Positions 1 to 8,575 of a DNA stretch of 64,000 nt are shown piece by piece; position 1 is the stretch's first letter; each line of letters begins with the position of its first letter. The notes under the pieces are model-generated. The model searched no databases and was not told where the DNA came from. It saw only the letters and a list, made by a program, of their open reading frames with translations. Source of the DNA: Marvinbryantia formatexigens (lineage in GTDB: Bacteria; Bacillota; Clostridia; Oscillospirales; Ruminococcaceae). A program made the position numbers and the translations under genes. The stretch spans positions 1-64,000 of the forward strand of contig JAETPU010000012.1 of the NCBI GenBank assembly GCA_021771035.1, given 5' to 3'.

Positions 1-439
1 ATTGTTGAAAACTTGGAAGGTTTACTGGTTTGGAGTAAGCTTGCTGGAGAGAATCTTGTTCTTTCCCAGCCAAGTAAGTAATTTAGGGGGTGAGGGTCTG
101 GGAGAGGGGGAAAGCGGAAAACCTCCCCGGCCTGCCAGCCGGAGAGGTTCTAAAAAAGGGCGCACTACCCCCTTGTATCTTGAGGGCTTAAAAGTGACCC
201 ATTTGGGGCTTTCGTCAATCTATCTATATAACTGCCAGAAACTTTTACACTTCCGACAACGAAAAAAAGAGTGGTAAACGCAAAAAAGCGGAGTTCCCAG
301 CCTGAAAAATCAGGCGGAAACCCCGCGTCTGCTCACGAAAAGCCTTTAAATTTCCATTTTGCGGAAAAGGCATCTATGGAAAATCACTTTGGATTTTGCG
401 CTCTAAAAAGCCCGTAAACCCGCATGAATACTAAGAAAA
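1..439. other. Non-coding stretch at window start
   Basis: No convincing gene is visible. A 91-codon open frame on the plus strand has no ribosome binding site and an implausible composition (Gly/Glu/Arg-rich, low-complexity), so I do not call it. An imperfect inverted repeat lies at about 288-326. A GTTGAAAAC word at 4-12 recurs upstream of the gene at 11422. Confidence 0.6.
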
Positions 440-470
440 ATGGGCCGGTCATCTATTATGACCGGCCCAT
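440..470 (-). terminator. Intrinsic terminator of tRNA-Ser
   Basis: An 11-bp perfect stem (TGGGCCGGTCA on one side, its complement on the other) with a short loop is followed on the minus strand by a T-run. It sits directly downstream of the tRNA-Ser 3' end. Confidence 0.85.
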
Positions 471-474
471 ATGG

Positions 475-564
475 CGGAGAAGGAGGGATTCGAACCCTCG
501 ATGAGCTATTAACCCATACACGAGTTCCAGTCGTGCGCCATAAACCAAGCTAGGCGACTTCTCC
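475..564 (-). tRNA. tRNA-Ser (anticodon GGA)
   Basis: Read on the minus strand, this 90-nt sequence has a 7-bp acceptor stem (GGAGAAG / CTTCTCC), a G discriminator base, an anticodon loop CTGGAAC giving anticodon GGA, and a GGTTCGAATCC T-arm. The extra length comes from a long variable arm, which is the class II hallmark of tRNA-Ser. The two bases after the discriminator are CC, but a complete CCA is not encoded. Confidence 0.95.
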
Positions 565-593
565 ATTTGTGTTCCTCAATCGGAACAAATACG

Positions 594-622
594 ATTATAC
601 TATCTTCTGGATGAAATGTCAA
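594..622 (-). promoter_or_regulatory. Promoter of tRNA-Ser
   Basis: On the minus strand there is a perfect -35 TTGACA (617-622), a 17-bp spacer and a perfect -10 TATAAT (594-599), 30 bp upstream of the tRNA 5' end. Confidence 0.88.
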
Positions 623-695
623 CAATAAATTTCAAAAAATTCCTTTTCCCGGCTGCGGGGAATTCTGCTTGCGAATCCCCCGCAGATCCTCCGGT

Positions 696-1472
696 TCATG
701 AGTTCTCAGTCAGTCGTGTCAATTCAGCCAGAATCCTCTGATAGGCAGTGGAATTAAAGTGAAGGCCGTCTCCGGCATCATATTGGCTGGCAAGGGCGTT
801 GTTATTGTTTTTTAAAGCGTCGGAAAAATCCAAAAATACATAGCCCTCCTGCTGGGCATACTCCTTTAAAAGCGCGTTAAAGGCATCGATTCTGCGATTG
901 GACATCTTGGGTACATTGAGCTCCTGTGCTGAGGATACAGGCAAAATAGCCTGAATATAGATCTTGCTTTGGGGCGAGCTCTTTTTCACAATGGAAACTA
1001 AATTGCGGTATTCCTCTAAAAAGGTAGTTTCATCCAAGGAGGGCAGGCCGTTGATTCCAAATGCCAGCAGCACATTTTGAGGCTTGGAAATGGCCAGCGC
1101 CTGACCGATGGTTTTAAGCCGCCCATCTCCCATATCGATAAAGGCCTGCTGCTGAATGGTCTGCTGGTTGCTGCCGTCCACCGCATACACCCTGTCCTCA
1201 GGCAAATAGCCGTAAGTGGACAGACCATGAGTACGGGAATCCCCGATAAAGATCGTTCGTTCCAGAAAAAATCCTGCAGCAGAAGTTGTACCGGAATTCT
1301 CAGAAGAGCTTGCCTGCTCATCTTGTGAGGAGGCCTCAGCGGCCTGAGGCTGGGCCAGTGAAATGGTACCTCCGCTCATCCAGAAAACTAACGCGCCTAT
1401 CGCGGCCATACAAAACAGACATAAAAACGGAAGCGCTATATGCGCCTTGGAGGATTGTTTGACTTGCTTCAC
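696..1472 (-). CDS. Membrane-anchored SGNH/GDSL hydrolase
   Basis: A 258-residue protein with one N-terminal membrane segment (about residues 12-33), then an Ala/Ser/Glu-rich linker and an extracytoplasmic hydrolase domain. The SGNH blocks are visible: FIGDSRTHGL with the nucleophile Ser (about 75-84), FGINGLP carrying the block III Gly/Asn (about 137-143), and DGLHFN carrying the catalytic Asp and His near the C-terminus (about 233-238). Relatives act as esterases or O-acetyl hydrolases on cell-wall or exopolysaccharide acyl groups; the substrate here cannot be read from sequence. The start is a GTG preceded by an AAGGAAT element. A GC-rich inverted repeat at about 652-685 follows the stop and could act as a weak terminator. 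It is monocistronic between tRNA-Ser and the MATE gene. Confidence 0.85.
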   Translation of the reverse strand: MKQVKQSSKAHIALPFLCLFCMAAIGALVFWMSGGTISLAQPQAAEASSQDEQASSSENSGTTSAAGFFLERTIFIGDSRTHGLSTYGYLPEDRVYAVDGSNQQTIQQQAFIDMGDGRLKTIGQALAISKPQNVLLAFGINGLPSLDETTFLEEYRNLVSIVKKSSPQSKIYIQAILPVSSAQELNVPKMSNRRIDAFNALLKEYAQQEGYVFLDFSDALKNNNNALASQYDAGDGLHFNSTAYQRILAELTRLTENS

Positions 1473-1698
1473 AACACTTCATTCCTTTTTTGAGTTTCAA
1501 TCACACGCTACACGAAGGCCCCTGCACACGGAGGGAGTTCGCAGTTTGCCTTTGCTGCACACCGGGCCGGGGATTTTTACAGGAGAACCTTCTCGGGTAA
1601 TTTTCACAAAGCCGGGCTCTGTATCAGGATACCAGATAAACGAAATCAAATTGTGACGGATTCGTTTTGAGCCTGTGAACATCTCCCCAGGATCTCCG

Positions 1699-3027
1699 TT
1701 ACAGAATTTGCCGGTACATCCATTTTCCCCGGTACAGGCGAACCACAAACAGGATGGCACGGAACACCCAGTCGATACTCATGGCCACCCAAACGCCCAA
1801 CACACCCATATTCAGCCACTGCCCCAAAATATAACTGAAGCCGATTCTGAAGATCCACATGGAGAAGATGGAAGTCAGCATGGTAAAACGCACATCATTG
1901 GCGGCGCGCAGTCCATTGGGGATCGTGAACGCTGCCGGCCAAATTACGGCACAGGCAAAGCAGTGGAAGACAATCAGCTCTATGGCCATCCGGCTGGTCT
2001 CAGGCGAGAGCTGATAAATACCAATCAGGAAGGTGCTGGAGATTAAAATCAAGAGGTTCAGGGCCGCCATACACAGGTAGGTCAAGCCTGTAAGCCTCAC
2101 TGTGTACCGCTTGGCCTGCTCGAAATCGTTTGCACCCACACACTGCCCCACCACGGTAATCATGGCAAGCCCAATAGCGGATCCGGGAATAATCGCCATA
2201 CAGGCCAGGTTATTGGCCACCGCATTGGCTGCAATAGCGGCGGTTCCAAAGGTAGCAATCAAGCCCTGGACCAGGATTTTGCCAACCTGGAACATCCCAT
2301 TTTCCAGCCCGTTGGGAACGCCGATACGCAGGATATTCTTAATCATCCCCATATGGATTTCAGGATGAAACATCCTTTCAATATAGATGGGAAGTTCCCG
2401 GTTGCGCAGCAGTAGCATCATAATAACCGCGCCTAAAATACGAGAAACCAAAGTGGCGGTTGCGGCGCCTGCCACACCCATATGGGCGCCGAAAATTAAA
2501 ATGGCGTTGCCCACTACATTGACCAGGTTCATCAAGGCCGAGGTATACATGGAGATTTTGGAATTTCCCATGGAGCGGAACAGCGCCGCGCCGGAGTTAT
2601 AGACTGCTAAAAACGGATAGGACAACGCGGATAGTAAAAAATAGATCTGCGCATTCTGCATGACGTCATCAGAAATTTGCCCAAAAATCAGCCGAAGCAA
2701 TCCATTTCGGGTGACTAAAGAGAGGATCATAATCCCCGCAGAGAGCGCCAAAGTGGCATAAACCAGCTGCTTTGCCGCAATTCGGGCGTTATTCTCTTCC
2801 CTGCGCCCCAGATACTGGCTTGCCACAACCGCGCCGCCGGTTGCAAGCGCAGAAAACACATTAATCAGTAGAATATTGATGGAATCCACCAGAGAGATTC
2901 CCGAAACTGCCGCCTCTCCCACACTGGCAACCATCATAGTATCCGCCATACCGATGGTAACCGCGAGTACCTGTTCTATTACCAGAGGGATAATCAGACG
3001 GGTCAGTTGCTTACGTGAAAACATCAT
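1699..3027 (-). CDS. MATE family multidrug/Na+ antiporter
   Basis: A 442-residue integral membrane protein with about 12 predicted membrane segments in two similar halves. This is the typical size and pattern of the MATE (MatE) family, which exports cationic drugs or metabolites in exchange for Na+ or H+. The N-terminal region IPLVIEQVLAVTIGMADTMM is characteristic of the first MatE repeat. The frame opens eight codons earlier, but a strong GAGGAGGG element overlaps those codons and points to the ATG at 3027 (spacing about 12) as the start. It stands alone, with about 225 bp of non-coding DNA on its 3' side. Drug specificity cannot be inferred. Confidence 0.9.
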   Translation of the reverse strand: MMFSRKQLTRLIIPLVIEQVLAVTIGMADTMMVASVGEAAVSGISLVDSINILLINVFSALATGGAVVASQYLGRREENNARIAAKQLVYATLALSAGIMILSLVTRNGLLRLIFGQISDDVMQNAQIYFLLSALSYPFLAVYNSGAALFRSMGNSKISMYTSALMNLVNVVGNAILIFGAHMGVAGAATATLVSRILGAVIMMLLLRNRELPIYIERMFHPEIHMGMIKNILRIGVPNGLENGMFQVGKILVQGLIATFGTAAIAANAVANNLACMAIIPGSAIGLAMITVVGQCVGANDFEQAKRYTVRLTGLTYLCMAALNLLILISSTFLIGIYQLSPETSRMAIELIVFHCFACAVIWPAAFTIPNGLRAANDVRFTMLTSIFSMWIFRIGFSYILGQWLNMGVLGVWVAMSIDWVFRAILFVVRLYRGKWMYRQIL

Positions 3028-3234
3028 AAACAGTCCTGCCCTCCTCTTCATATCTTTTTATATTGCACCATTTTGATGCGTATGGCAAGTGTATGGGCCG
3101 GTTTTTTTCTTTTTTTCTTCATATTTTGACTCTTTCCCCCATTTTCATCCTAATTTTTGTTTATATTTTCTCGCCTGTACCAGCCCTGGTGACTGCCCTG
3201 CGGGAGAATATGATAAATTTTTTTCCAATGGCTC

Positions 3235-3263
3235 TTGACTATCATAGTAAATAGCGCTATAAT
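3235..3263 (+). promoter_or_regulatory. Promoter of tRNA-Val
   Basis: -35 TTGACT (3235-3240), a 17-bp spacer and a perfect -10 TATAAT (3258-3263), 14 bp before the tRNA. Confidence 0.88.
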
Positions 3264-3277
3264 AAATAGCGTCACTT

Positions 3278-3354
3278 GGAGGCGTAGCTCAGCTGGTCAG
3301 AGTGCCTGCTTCACACGCAGGAGGTCGTGGGTTCGAGCCCCGCCGCGTCCACCA
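3278..3354 (+). tRNA. tRNA-Val (anticodon CAC)
   Basis: A 77-nt tRNA with encoded CCA. The anticodon stem CCTGC/GCAGG encloses the loop TTCACAC, giving anticodon CAC. The T-arm reads GGGTTCGAGCCC. The acceptor stem GGAGGCG / CGCGTCC has one G-G mismatch at the fourth pair, which is unusual but leaves six pairs. Confidence 0.93.
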
Positions 3355-3360
3355 CAACAA

Positions 3361-3396
3361 AAAAATCCGAACTCTTGTACAAGAGTTCGGATTTTT
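3361..3396 (+). terminator. Intrinsic terminator after tRNA-Val
   Basis: A perfect inverted repeat (AATCCGAACTCTTG and its complement) flanked by A-runs and T-runs directly follows the tRNA CCA end. It is symmetrical enough to act in both directions. Confidence 0.9.
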
Positions 3397-3537
3397 GTTT
3401 TATCCATTCCTATATCAGTCCTGCCTGGTCAACAAGTTTCCCCGGCTTTGGGTGCTATCTGGAGCGAGTGAACCCCAAAAACGCTGCCCTTCCCTTCGCC
3501 GAGCACAGGCATTCTTCGGGCTGTCTCCGGTGGCGGC

Positions 3538-4413
3538 TTATACCTGACTGAGTTCCAGCAACGTCTCGCCGATATCCTGATTGATACAGAGAGCGCGTTC
3601 TTTAATATTGCCTGGACATTCCGCCTGCGCGACGTTAATGCAGGCGTACACTGCCTTGGAATTCTGCGCCGTCATCTGCCAGAAGGGAACCTTAATGATG
3701 CCCGGGGTGTTGTATCCAACGCCAAGTTCCAGAAACAGCAGCCGCCTGTCCGTTTTACTTCGCAGGAAATTTTCATAGCGCTGGGCCGCCCTATGCCATC
3801 CTTCGTCCTCCACAAACCGGTTGTCCGAGCGCACATTCATTGTCATAGGCCTCCCGCAGTACGGGCATACCGGCAGCAGTTCTGACGGGACCCGCATATT
3901 CTTCTGCCGTTTTACCATGGCATCAATCAATTCCTCATTGTCAAAGGTCACCTGGCGGCAGGGCTGGGAGCATTGCAGAAGGCCGTAATCGCCCTGCGTG
4001 TAAAACAGCCGTTTTTTATCAAAGCCCGCCTTTTGAAAGCAGTGATCCACATTGGTAGTGATGACAAAATAGTCCTTATCCTGTACCAGAGCAAGCAATT
4101 GGCGGTAAACCGGCTTCGGGGGATTCTGGTACCGGTTGACTGCAATATACCGGCTCCAATACGCCCAATACTCCTGCGGTGTGTTGTAGGGATAAAACCC
4201 CCCTGTATACATATCGTGAAAGCCATATGTTTCTTCAAAATCGCTGAAATACCGCCGGAACCTCTGCGCATCATATGTAAATCCGGCAGAGGCGGACAGT
4301 CCCGCTCCTGCGCCGATTACAATGGCGTCTGCAGAGCCGATCGCTTCCTTCAGGCGGTCAATCTGCCCGCAGGAGCTTTTGGTAGATTTGATAGTCCCGA
4401 TCTTTGAACACAT
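3538..4413 (-). CDS. SirTM-class sirtuin (protein ADP-ribosyltransferase)
   Basis: A 291-residue Sir2-fold protein. Visible motifs are the NAD-binding GAGAGLSASAG (about residues 35-45), TTNVDHCFQKAGF in place of the canonical TQNIDxLHxxAG, and a zinc site from CSQPC plus CPYCGRP. The changed catalytic segment and the neighbouring macrodomain gene place it in the SirTM (class M) group. Characterised members of that group (Staphylococcus, Streptococcus) ADP-ribosylate a lipoylated GcvH-like carrier rather than deacylate lysines. The gene begins inside the 3' end of the macrodomain gene (56-bp overlap), so translation is probably coupled. No GcvH-L or lipoate ligase gene is adjacent, so the substrate must lie elsewhere or differ. 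The exact start inside the overlap is uncertain. Confidence 0.85.
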   Translation of the reverse strand: MCSKIGTIKSTKSSCGQIDRLKEAIGSADAIVIGAGAGLSASAGFTYDAQRFRRYFSDFEETYGFHDMYTGGFYPYNTPQEYWAYWSRYIAVNRYQNPPKPVYRQLLALVQDKDYFVITTNVDHCFQKAGFDKKRLFYTQGDYGLLQCSQPCRQVTFDNEELIDAMVKRQKNMRVPSELLPVCPYCGRPMTMNVRSDNRFVEDEGWHRAAQRYENFLRSKTDRRLLFLELGVGYNTPGIIKVPFWQMTAQNSKAVYACINVAQAECPGNIKERALCINQDIGETLLELSQV

Positions 4414-5137
4414 TGAATATCACCTTGATTCTCCTTTGTTCCTTCGCCAGAAACTCCCTTACCGTGTGTACGGCGATTTCGGCTGCACAATCGTTTGGAA
4501 AATGAAACTCCCCGGTAGAAATACAGCAGAAGGCCACGCTGCCGATTGAGTATTGCTGCGCCAATTCCAGACACGAACGATAGCAGCAGGCCAGTTGTTT
4601 TCTATCCTCTCCTGTAACCCGGCCATGAACGAGCGGGCCCACCGTATGCAGGATATACCGGCTTGGCAGATTAAATGCCGGTGTAATTTTAGCGCGGCCC
4701 GTGGGCTCCTCCCGCCCCTGCCGGATTATCAGGCGCGCGCAGGCATCCCGCAGCTGTACCCCCGCAAAGGTGTGGATGGCATTGTCAACACAGCCGTGAT
4801 TGGGATAAAAACAGCCGAGAAGCTGTGAGTTGGCGGCATTGACGATGGCGTCGCACCGGAGTGTCGTAATGTCCCCCTGCCAGAGATAGAGATTGTCCGT
4901 TTGGGGCGTTAAATCCTCCAGCAGCGTGATCCCCTTCAGCGCGGTTTCCTGCTGCAAATACTCATCCTGTATTTGTAAAAACTCCTCTGATACAGGCCGC
5001 GGCATACGGATATTAAACAGTGTCCGCAGGAGCCTTTTTTGTTGGTCTGTGTCCGCCGGAATTTGCATATTCGCACAATCCCGCCGCTCCGAAAGCAATG
5101 TTTGGATTAAGAAAATTCGTCTCTGTGCCTGGTTCAT
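4358..5137 (-). CDS. Macrodomain protein-ADP-ribose hydrolase (zinc-macro type)
   Basis: A 259-residue protein with a helical N-terminal extension and a macrodomain from about residue 85. Diagnostic segments are GDITTLRCDAIVNAANSQL, the insert GCFYPNHGCVDNAIH with the Cys/His residues of the zinc-dependent macrodomains, and CISTGEFHFPN, the phosphate-binding loop. In SirTM operons this enzyme removes the ADP-ribose that the sirtuin adds. The start ATG at 5137 is preceded by GAGGCGG and overlaps the TGA of the upstream ferredoxin pseudogene (ATGA arrangement). The 3' end overlaps the sirtuin gene, so the two are co-translated opposing activities. Confidence 0.9.
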   Translation of the reverse strand: MNQAQRRIFLIQTLLSERRDCANMQIPADTDQQKRLLRTLFNIRMPRPVSEEFLQIQDEYLQQETALKGITLLEDLTPQTDNLYLWQGDITTLRCDAIVNAANSQLLGCFYPNHGCVDNAIHTFAGVQLRDACARLIIRQGREEPTGRAKITPAFNLPSRYILHTVGPLVHGRVTGEDRKQLACCYRSCLELAQQYSIGSVAFCCISTGEFHFPNDCAAEIAVHTVREFLAKEQRRIKVIFNVFKDRDYQIYQKLLRAD

Positions 5138-5426
5138 TTGCCGCCTCGCTTTTGCACCGCCCCATCCGGGCTGTATTCATCATAGCCGATACCGTGCAGG
5201 CACTGTTCCTGCCGGATGCGATAGGATTTCCCTGTATGGTACATCCCTGCTGACAGCTGGCCTGACAGTTTCCGCAGCCGTTACAGCGGTGGGGAATCCC
5301 TATAGCCTTTCCCGGTGACAGTACCTGCTCCAAGCGTTGATACCATAAAAGGAGTAGTGCTGAGAGGAACGTATCGGATTCCAGCATCTTTCTTCTCAAG
5401 CCCAATCCCGATTTTTCGCGTGTCAT
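5134..5426 (-). pseudogene. Frameshifted 4Fe-4S ferredoxin-domain gene
   Basis: The first part (from ATG 5426) encodes a hydrophobic/helical segment and an intact ferredoxin motif CNGCGNCQASC. At about 5222-5226, after GCTIQGN, the homologous frame moves by one base: the other frame continues PYRIRQEQCLHG, then a Cys-poor SPDGAVQKRGGK, and stops with a TGA overlapping the macrodomain ATG. The second half therefore looks like a degraded second cluster motif: the usual CxxCGxCxxxCP positions have become C, G, G and Y. I infer a dead or dying gene for a dicluster ferredoxin-like protein that once led the macro/SirTM operon. The overlapping stop/start shows how close the arrangement was. A sequencing error could explain the frameshift but not the lost cysteines. 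Confidence 0.65.
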
Positions 5427-5475
5427 ATGGATAGATATTGGGCATTCATTGGGCTTTTTGCTCTCTGTACCTTTT

Positions 5476-5503
5476 ATTGTACCGTCTTTTTTTTCCAGTG
5501 CAA
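5476..5503 (-). promoter_or_regulatory. Promoter of the ferredoxin/macro/SirTM operon
   Basis: Minus-strand -35 TTGCAC (5498-5503), 16-bp spacer and -10 TACAAT (5476-5481), about 50 bp upstream of the ferredoxin start codon. Confidence 0.65.
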
Positions 5504-5524
5504 GTACGCACTTTTTTCTTACTC

Positions 5525-5542
5525 AGTTACCCTTTGGTAACT
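5525..5542. promoter_or_regulatory. Palindromic operator, HxlR-type candidate
   Basis: A perfect palindrome AGTTACC-CTTT-GGTAACT, 22 bp upstream of the operon -35 box and 124 bp before the decayed HxlR gene. Its symmetry and spacing suit a winged-helix dimer; assignment to HxlR is inference from position. Confidence 0.5.
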
Positions 5543-5665
5543 AGGCTGTATTTTACGCGCCCGAAGAGCACCGAGGCGGCTTGCCGGTGAAAAAACAGGA
5601 TGGTACAGTATAAATCAGAGTATAGCATTCTCGTTCGAACGATTGGGAAAACGGAGGGACCGCGG

Positions 5666-5755
5666 ATGCTGAGAAAAGAGGAGACGCCGGCCGGCCCGGC
5701 GGCAATCACCGTACGGCTCATCGGAAGTAAATGGAAACTGCTGTCCCGGTCATAG
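5666..5755 (+). pseudogene. N-terminal remnant of an HxlR-family regulator
   Basis: An ATG with a GGAGG element 8 bp upstream opens a 29-codon frame whose end, TVRLIGSKWKLL, is the signature first-helix segment of HxlR winged-helix regulators (family pattern: a cluster xVxLIGxKWxxLILR). The Cys normally found before it (CPV) is GPA here, and a TAG stop follows at 5753-5755. No matching continuation is visible in any frame downstream, so the gene has lost most of its DNA-binding domain. HxlR proteins are usually Cys-based redox or electrophile sensors, which would suit control of the adjacent operon. Confidence 0.6.
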
Positions 5756-6064
5756 GTATTCCGGCTCCTGCATTCCGAACGTCTGAAGAACTCGCCTGTT
5801 CCCATTACGATGGCACCGCCAAGGAGCTTCACCGTTATGACGAAAAGCCCAATTTGTGCGGCTGCGGATAAGTTCTGGATTCATGATTTTTAAGAAAGCC
5901 GTTATAGACAAAAGCTCCGAATGCTGCAAGCTGCGCTTTCGGGGTTTTTCTTCAAAATCAGTTGGTATCATCTCCGATATGCTCCGCACCATCGCACGGT
6001 GTACGATGCTAATTGTATTATCCCGTGATTTCTGGAAGTATCCTGTCATTGTTCTCTCCCAACA

Positions 6065-6093
6065 TTGACAAAATGCTCCGATTATCCTATGGT
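6065..6093 (+). promoter_or_regulatory. Promoter of the DUF5054 gene
   Basis: A perfect -35 TTGACA (6065-6070), 17-bp spacer and -10 TATGGT (6088-6093), 89 bp upstream of the chosen start codon. Confidence 0.7.
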
Positions 6094-6181
6094 AAACCTA
6101 CTTTTAAGCGCCCAGTGCATTTCCAAACGGGCGTGCCCCTGTTTCTATCAGGTCAAAACCATACACAAGGAGTTGTTGTGC

Positions 6182-8263
6182 TTGAACTACGAGGCGATTA
6201 AAAAGGTTCATGTTGTCTTTAAAACCCATTTGGACATCGGATTCACGGATCTGGCCCAGAATGTGCTGGATCGCTATGTCAACGAGCATATTCCCCACGC
6301 GGTGGAGCTTGCCTTTCAGATGAACACCCCTGACGATAAGAAATTTATCTGGACGGTTGGCTCTTTTCTGCTGGACTACTACGCTAAAACCGCGTCTCCC
6401 CAGGCTGTTCAAAGGATGTGCGAGGCTATCAAACTGGGATATTTCCGTTGGCATGCCCTTGCCTGTACCACCCACACTGAGCTGATGAGCCGCAGGCTCT
6501 TCGAGTACGATCTGCAGATCAGCCGGAAGCTGGATCGGCAGTTCGGCACCAAAACGACGGTTGCGAAGATGACCGACGTGCCCGGGCACACGATTGCCAT
6601 ACTGGAACCGATGGCGGACGCCGGCATTCAATACCTGCATATCGGGGTGAATCCCGCCTGTATGGTGCCGCAGGTACCAGAGGTTTTTCGCTGGAGGCAC
6701 AACGGCCGGGAACTGGTAGTCCACTATTCCGGCGGCTATGGCGCCCCGCTGTCCATTGAGGGCTTTGATGAGGCCATCGAGTTTGCCCACACCGGGGATA
6801 ATATGGGCCCGCAGGACGCCCAGCAGGTACTGGATGAGCTGGCGCGTATCCAGGCGCTGTACCCCAACGCCCAGGTACAGGCCTCCACCCTGGATGACTT
6901 TGCTTCAAGTCTATTAAAAATCAAAGACCGCCTGCCCATTGTTGAGGAGGAAATCGGCGACACCTGGATTCACGGAGTGGGCTCCGATCCCTGGAAGGTG
7001 TCCCGCTTTCAGGAACTGCTGCACCTGATGGACCGCTGGCTGGCCGAGGGGCTTATCACGCAGGACAGCGAGGCTTACGATCATTTTATGATGAACCTGA
7101 TGCTGGTGGCAGAGCACACCTGGGGGCTTAATTTTGAGGTCTTCTTAGCCGATTACATCAACTGGAGAAAAACGGATTTTCAAAAGGCAAGAATCGCGGA
7201 CCGTACCACTCTGGATTTTGTCAATCCCAGAGACAGCCATATCCGGGCGATGATTGAGGGCGTTGCCAAGAGAAGGAAACAAGTTCCATTTGAGGGCTCC
7301 TACCGGTATTATGAAAGTTCCTTCGCCGAACAGCGGGAATATCTATACCGTGCATTACAAAAATTGCCGCTCCCACTGAAGGAAGAGGCTGAAAGCGCTA
7401 TGGACGCCCTTTCTCCGCACCATACCCAGCTGAAAAGCGGTACCTCTATCCTTCCCGGGGCTCATACTGTGATCCAGGGCTGGAAGGTTGGGTTTGATGG
7501 CCACGGCGCCATTCATTTTCTGGAGAAAAACGGGCATTCCTGGGTACGTAAAGGCGAGCTCGGGCGGCTTCAGTATGAAATTTTCGATGCCATGAACTGT
7601 CAGGAGGCCTACCACCGGTATGCCAGAGGGCTGATTCAGAACGCCGACTGGGCGGATTCCGATCTCTCCAAGCCGGGCCTTCAGTCTGTAGAGGAGCTCC
7701 GCCAGACCTGCTACGACTTTTACGTCAGCTCAATCCAGAGAGAAAACAATACCGTTGTCGTGACCCTGTGCGGCGACGAAGAGGCCTGCGAGAGCTTCGG
7801 CTGCCCGCGCCAGGCTCAGATTATTTACACCTTTGAGCCGCAGCGCATACTCTGCCGCCTGCAGTGGTTCCAAAAGGACGCCAACAAAATTCCGGAGGCC
7901 TTATGGTTTAAATTCCAGTTTGATGTGGACGATCCCTTCTGCTGGACCCTGAATAAGATGGGACAGCCTGTATCCCCGCTCCACATCGTGCGCGGCGGAA
8001 ACCGCAAACAGCACTGCGTCCAGGAGCTCAACTACCGGGGAGCGGACGGCGAAATTCGCCTTATCCCCTATCATTCCCCCTTAGTAAGCGTAGGCGCAAG
8101 GAACCTATACACCATGGATCACAAGGTGGACCCGCTGGAAAACGGCTTCTATTTCAACCTGTTTAATAACCGCTGGGGTACCAATTTCCCCATGTGGTGC
8201 GAGGATGCGTGTTCCTTCACCTATGAAATCCGCCTTGCCGGCAACTGTGTAAAGCCGCTGTAA
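6182..8263 (+). CDS. DUF5054 / GH38-like glycosidase-family protein
   Basis: A 693-residue cytoplasmic protein. The N-terminus KKVHVVFKTHLDIGFTD contains the H-x-D pair that binds the catalytic metal in GH38 alpha-mannosidases, and MTDVPGHT further on supplies another conserved Asp. The rest matches the all-beta tail seen in DUF5054 proteins. No signal peptide is visible, which points to action on imported oligosaccharides or glycosides. The frame is open 39 codons further upstream, but that part overlaps the promoter. A strong AAGGAG at 6167-6172 lies 9 bp before a TTG at 6182 that directly precedes the conserved domain, so I choose TTG. It is a single gene with a terminator at 8469-8526. 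Substrate is not deducible. Confidence 0.75.
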   Translation: MNYEAIKKVHVVFKTHLDIGFTDLAQNVLDRYVNEHIPHAVELAFQMNTPDDKKFIWTVGSFLLDYYAKTASPQAVQRMCEAIKLGYFRWHALACTTHTELMSRRLFEYDLQISRKLDRQFGTKTTVAKMTDVPGHTIAILEPMADAGIQYLHIGVNPACMVPQVPEVFRWRHNGRELVVHYSGGYGAPLSIEGFDEAIEFAHTGDNMGPQDAQQVLDELARIQALYPNAQVQASTLDDFASSLLKIKDRLPIVEEEIGDTWIHGVGSDPWKVSRFQELLHLMDRWLAEGLITQDSEAYDHFMMNLMLVAEHTWGLNFEVFLADYINWRKTDFQKARIADRTTLDFVNPRDSHIRAMIEGVAKRRKQVPFEGSYRYYESSFAEQREYLYRALQKLPLPLKEEAESAMDALSPHHTQLKSGTSILPGAHTVIQGWKVGFDGHGAIHFLEKNGHSWVRKGELGRLQYEIFDAMNCQEAYHRYARGLIQNADWADSDLSKPGLQSVEELRQTCYDFYVSSIQRENNTVVVTLCGDEEACESFGCPRQAQIIYTFEPQRILCRLQWFQKDANKIPEALWFKFQFDVDDPFCWTLNKMGQPVSPLHIVRGGNRKQHCVQELNYRGADGEIRLIPYHSPLVSVGARNLYTMDHKVDPLENGFYFNLFNNRWGTNFPMWCEDACSFTYEIRLAGNCVKPL

Positions 8264-8468
8264 CCTGCTTTCCTCCGGCTGCCATAAGAACGCTGTCGCC
8301 ACCGGCCCTTTAAGCGCCAAGTTTCGGTATGTATCGAAACGCGATAAGATGTCTTTCTGATGCAGCACACACCCTTGCGCCCGGTATAGGGCATTGTTTT
8401 GCCGCCGGATCGTTTTATTTGTTTGAATCCTGCCGGCATGGCCATGGTTCCCAATACAGCAGAAACAG

Positions 8469-8526
8469 CTCCCCGATCGTTCCGTTCGGTTTGTCTCCTG
8501 AACTCGAACCCATCGGGGAGTTTTTT
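8469..8526 (+). terminator. Terminator of the DUF5054 gene
   Basis: A 9-bp stem CTCCCCGAT/ATCGGGGAG with a 34-nt interior followed by six T. Confidence 0.7.
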
Positions 8527-8575
8527 GCCGCCATCTATACTCTTTTATTCCCGCCTACAGCTGCCAAGTGAATAG

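Larger units (their letters stand above)
5427..6064. other. Degenerate intergenic region
   Basis: The stretch between the ferredoxin remnant and the DUF5054 promoter holds the minus-strand promoter, the palindrome, the HxlR remnant at 5666-5755 and several short frames on both strands (for example 5750-6049 minus) with no recognisable domain. It reads as decayed coding DNA. Confidence 0.5.

Noticed and set aside
2-277. 91-codon frame at the window start
   Set aside because: No ribosome binding site, low-complexity composition.
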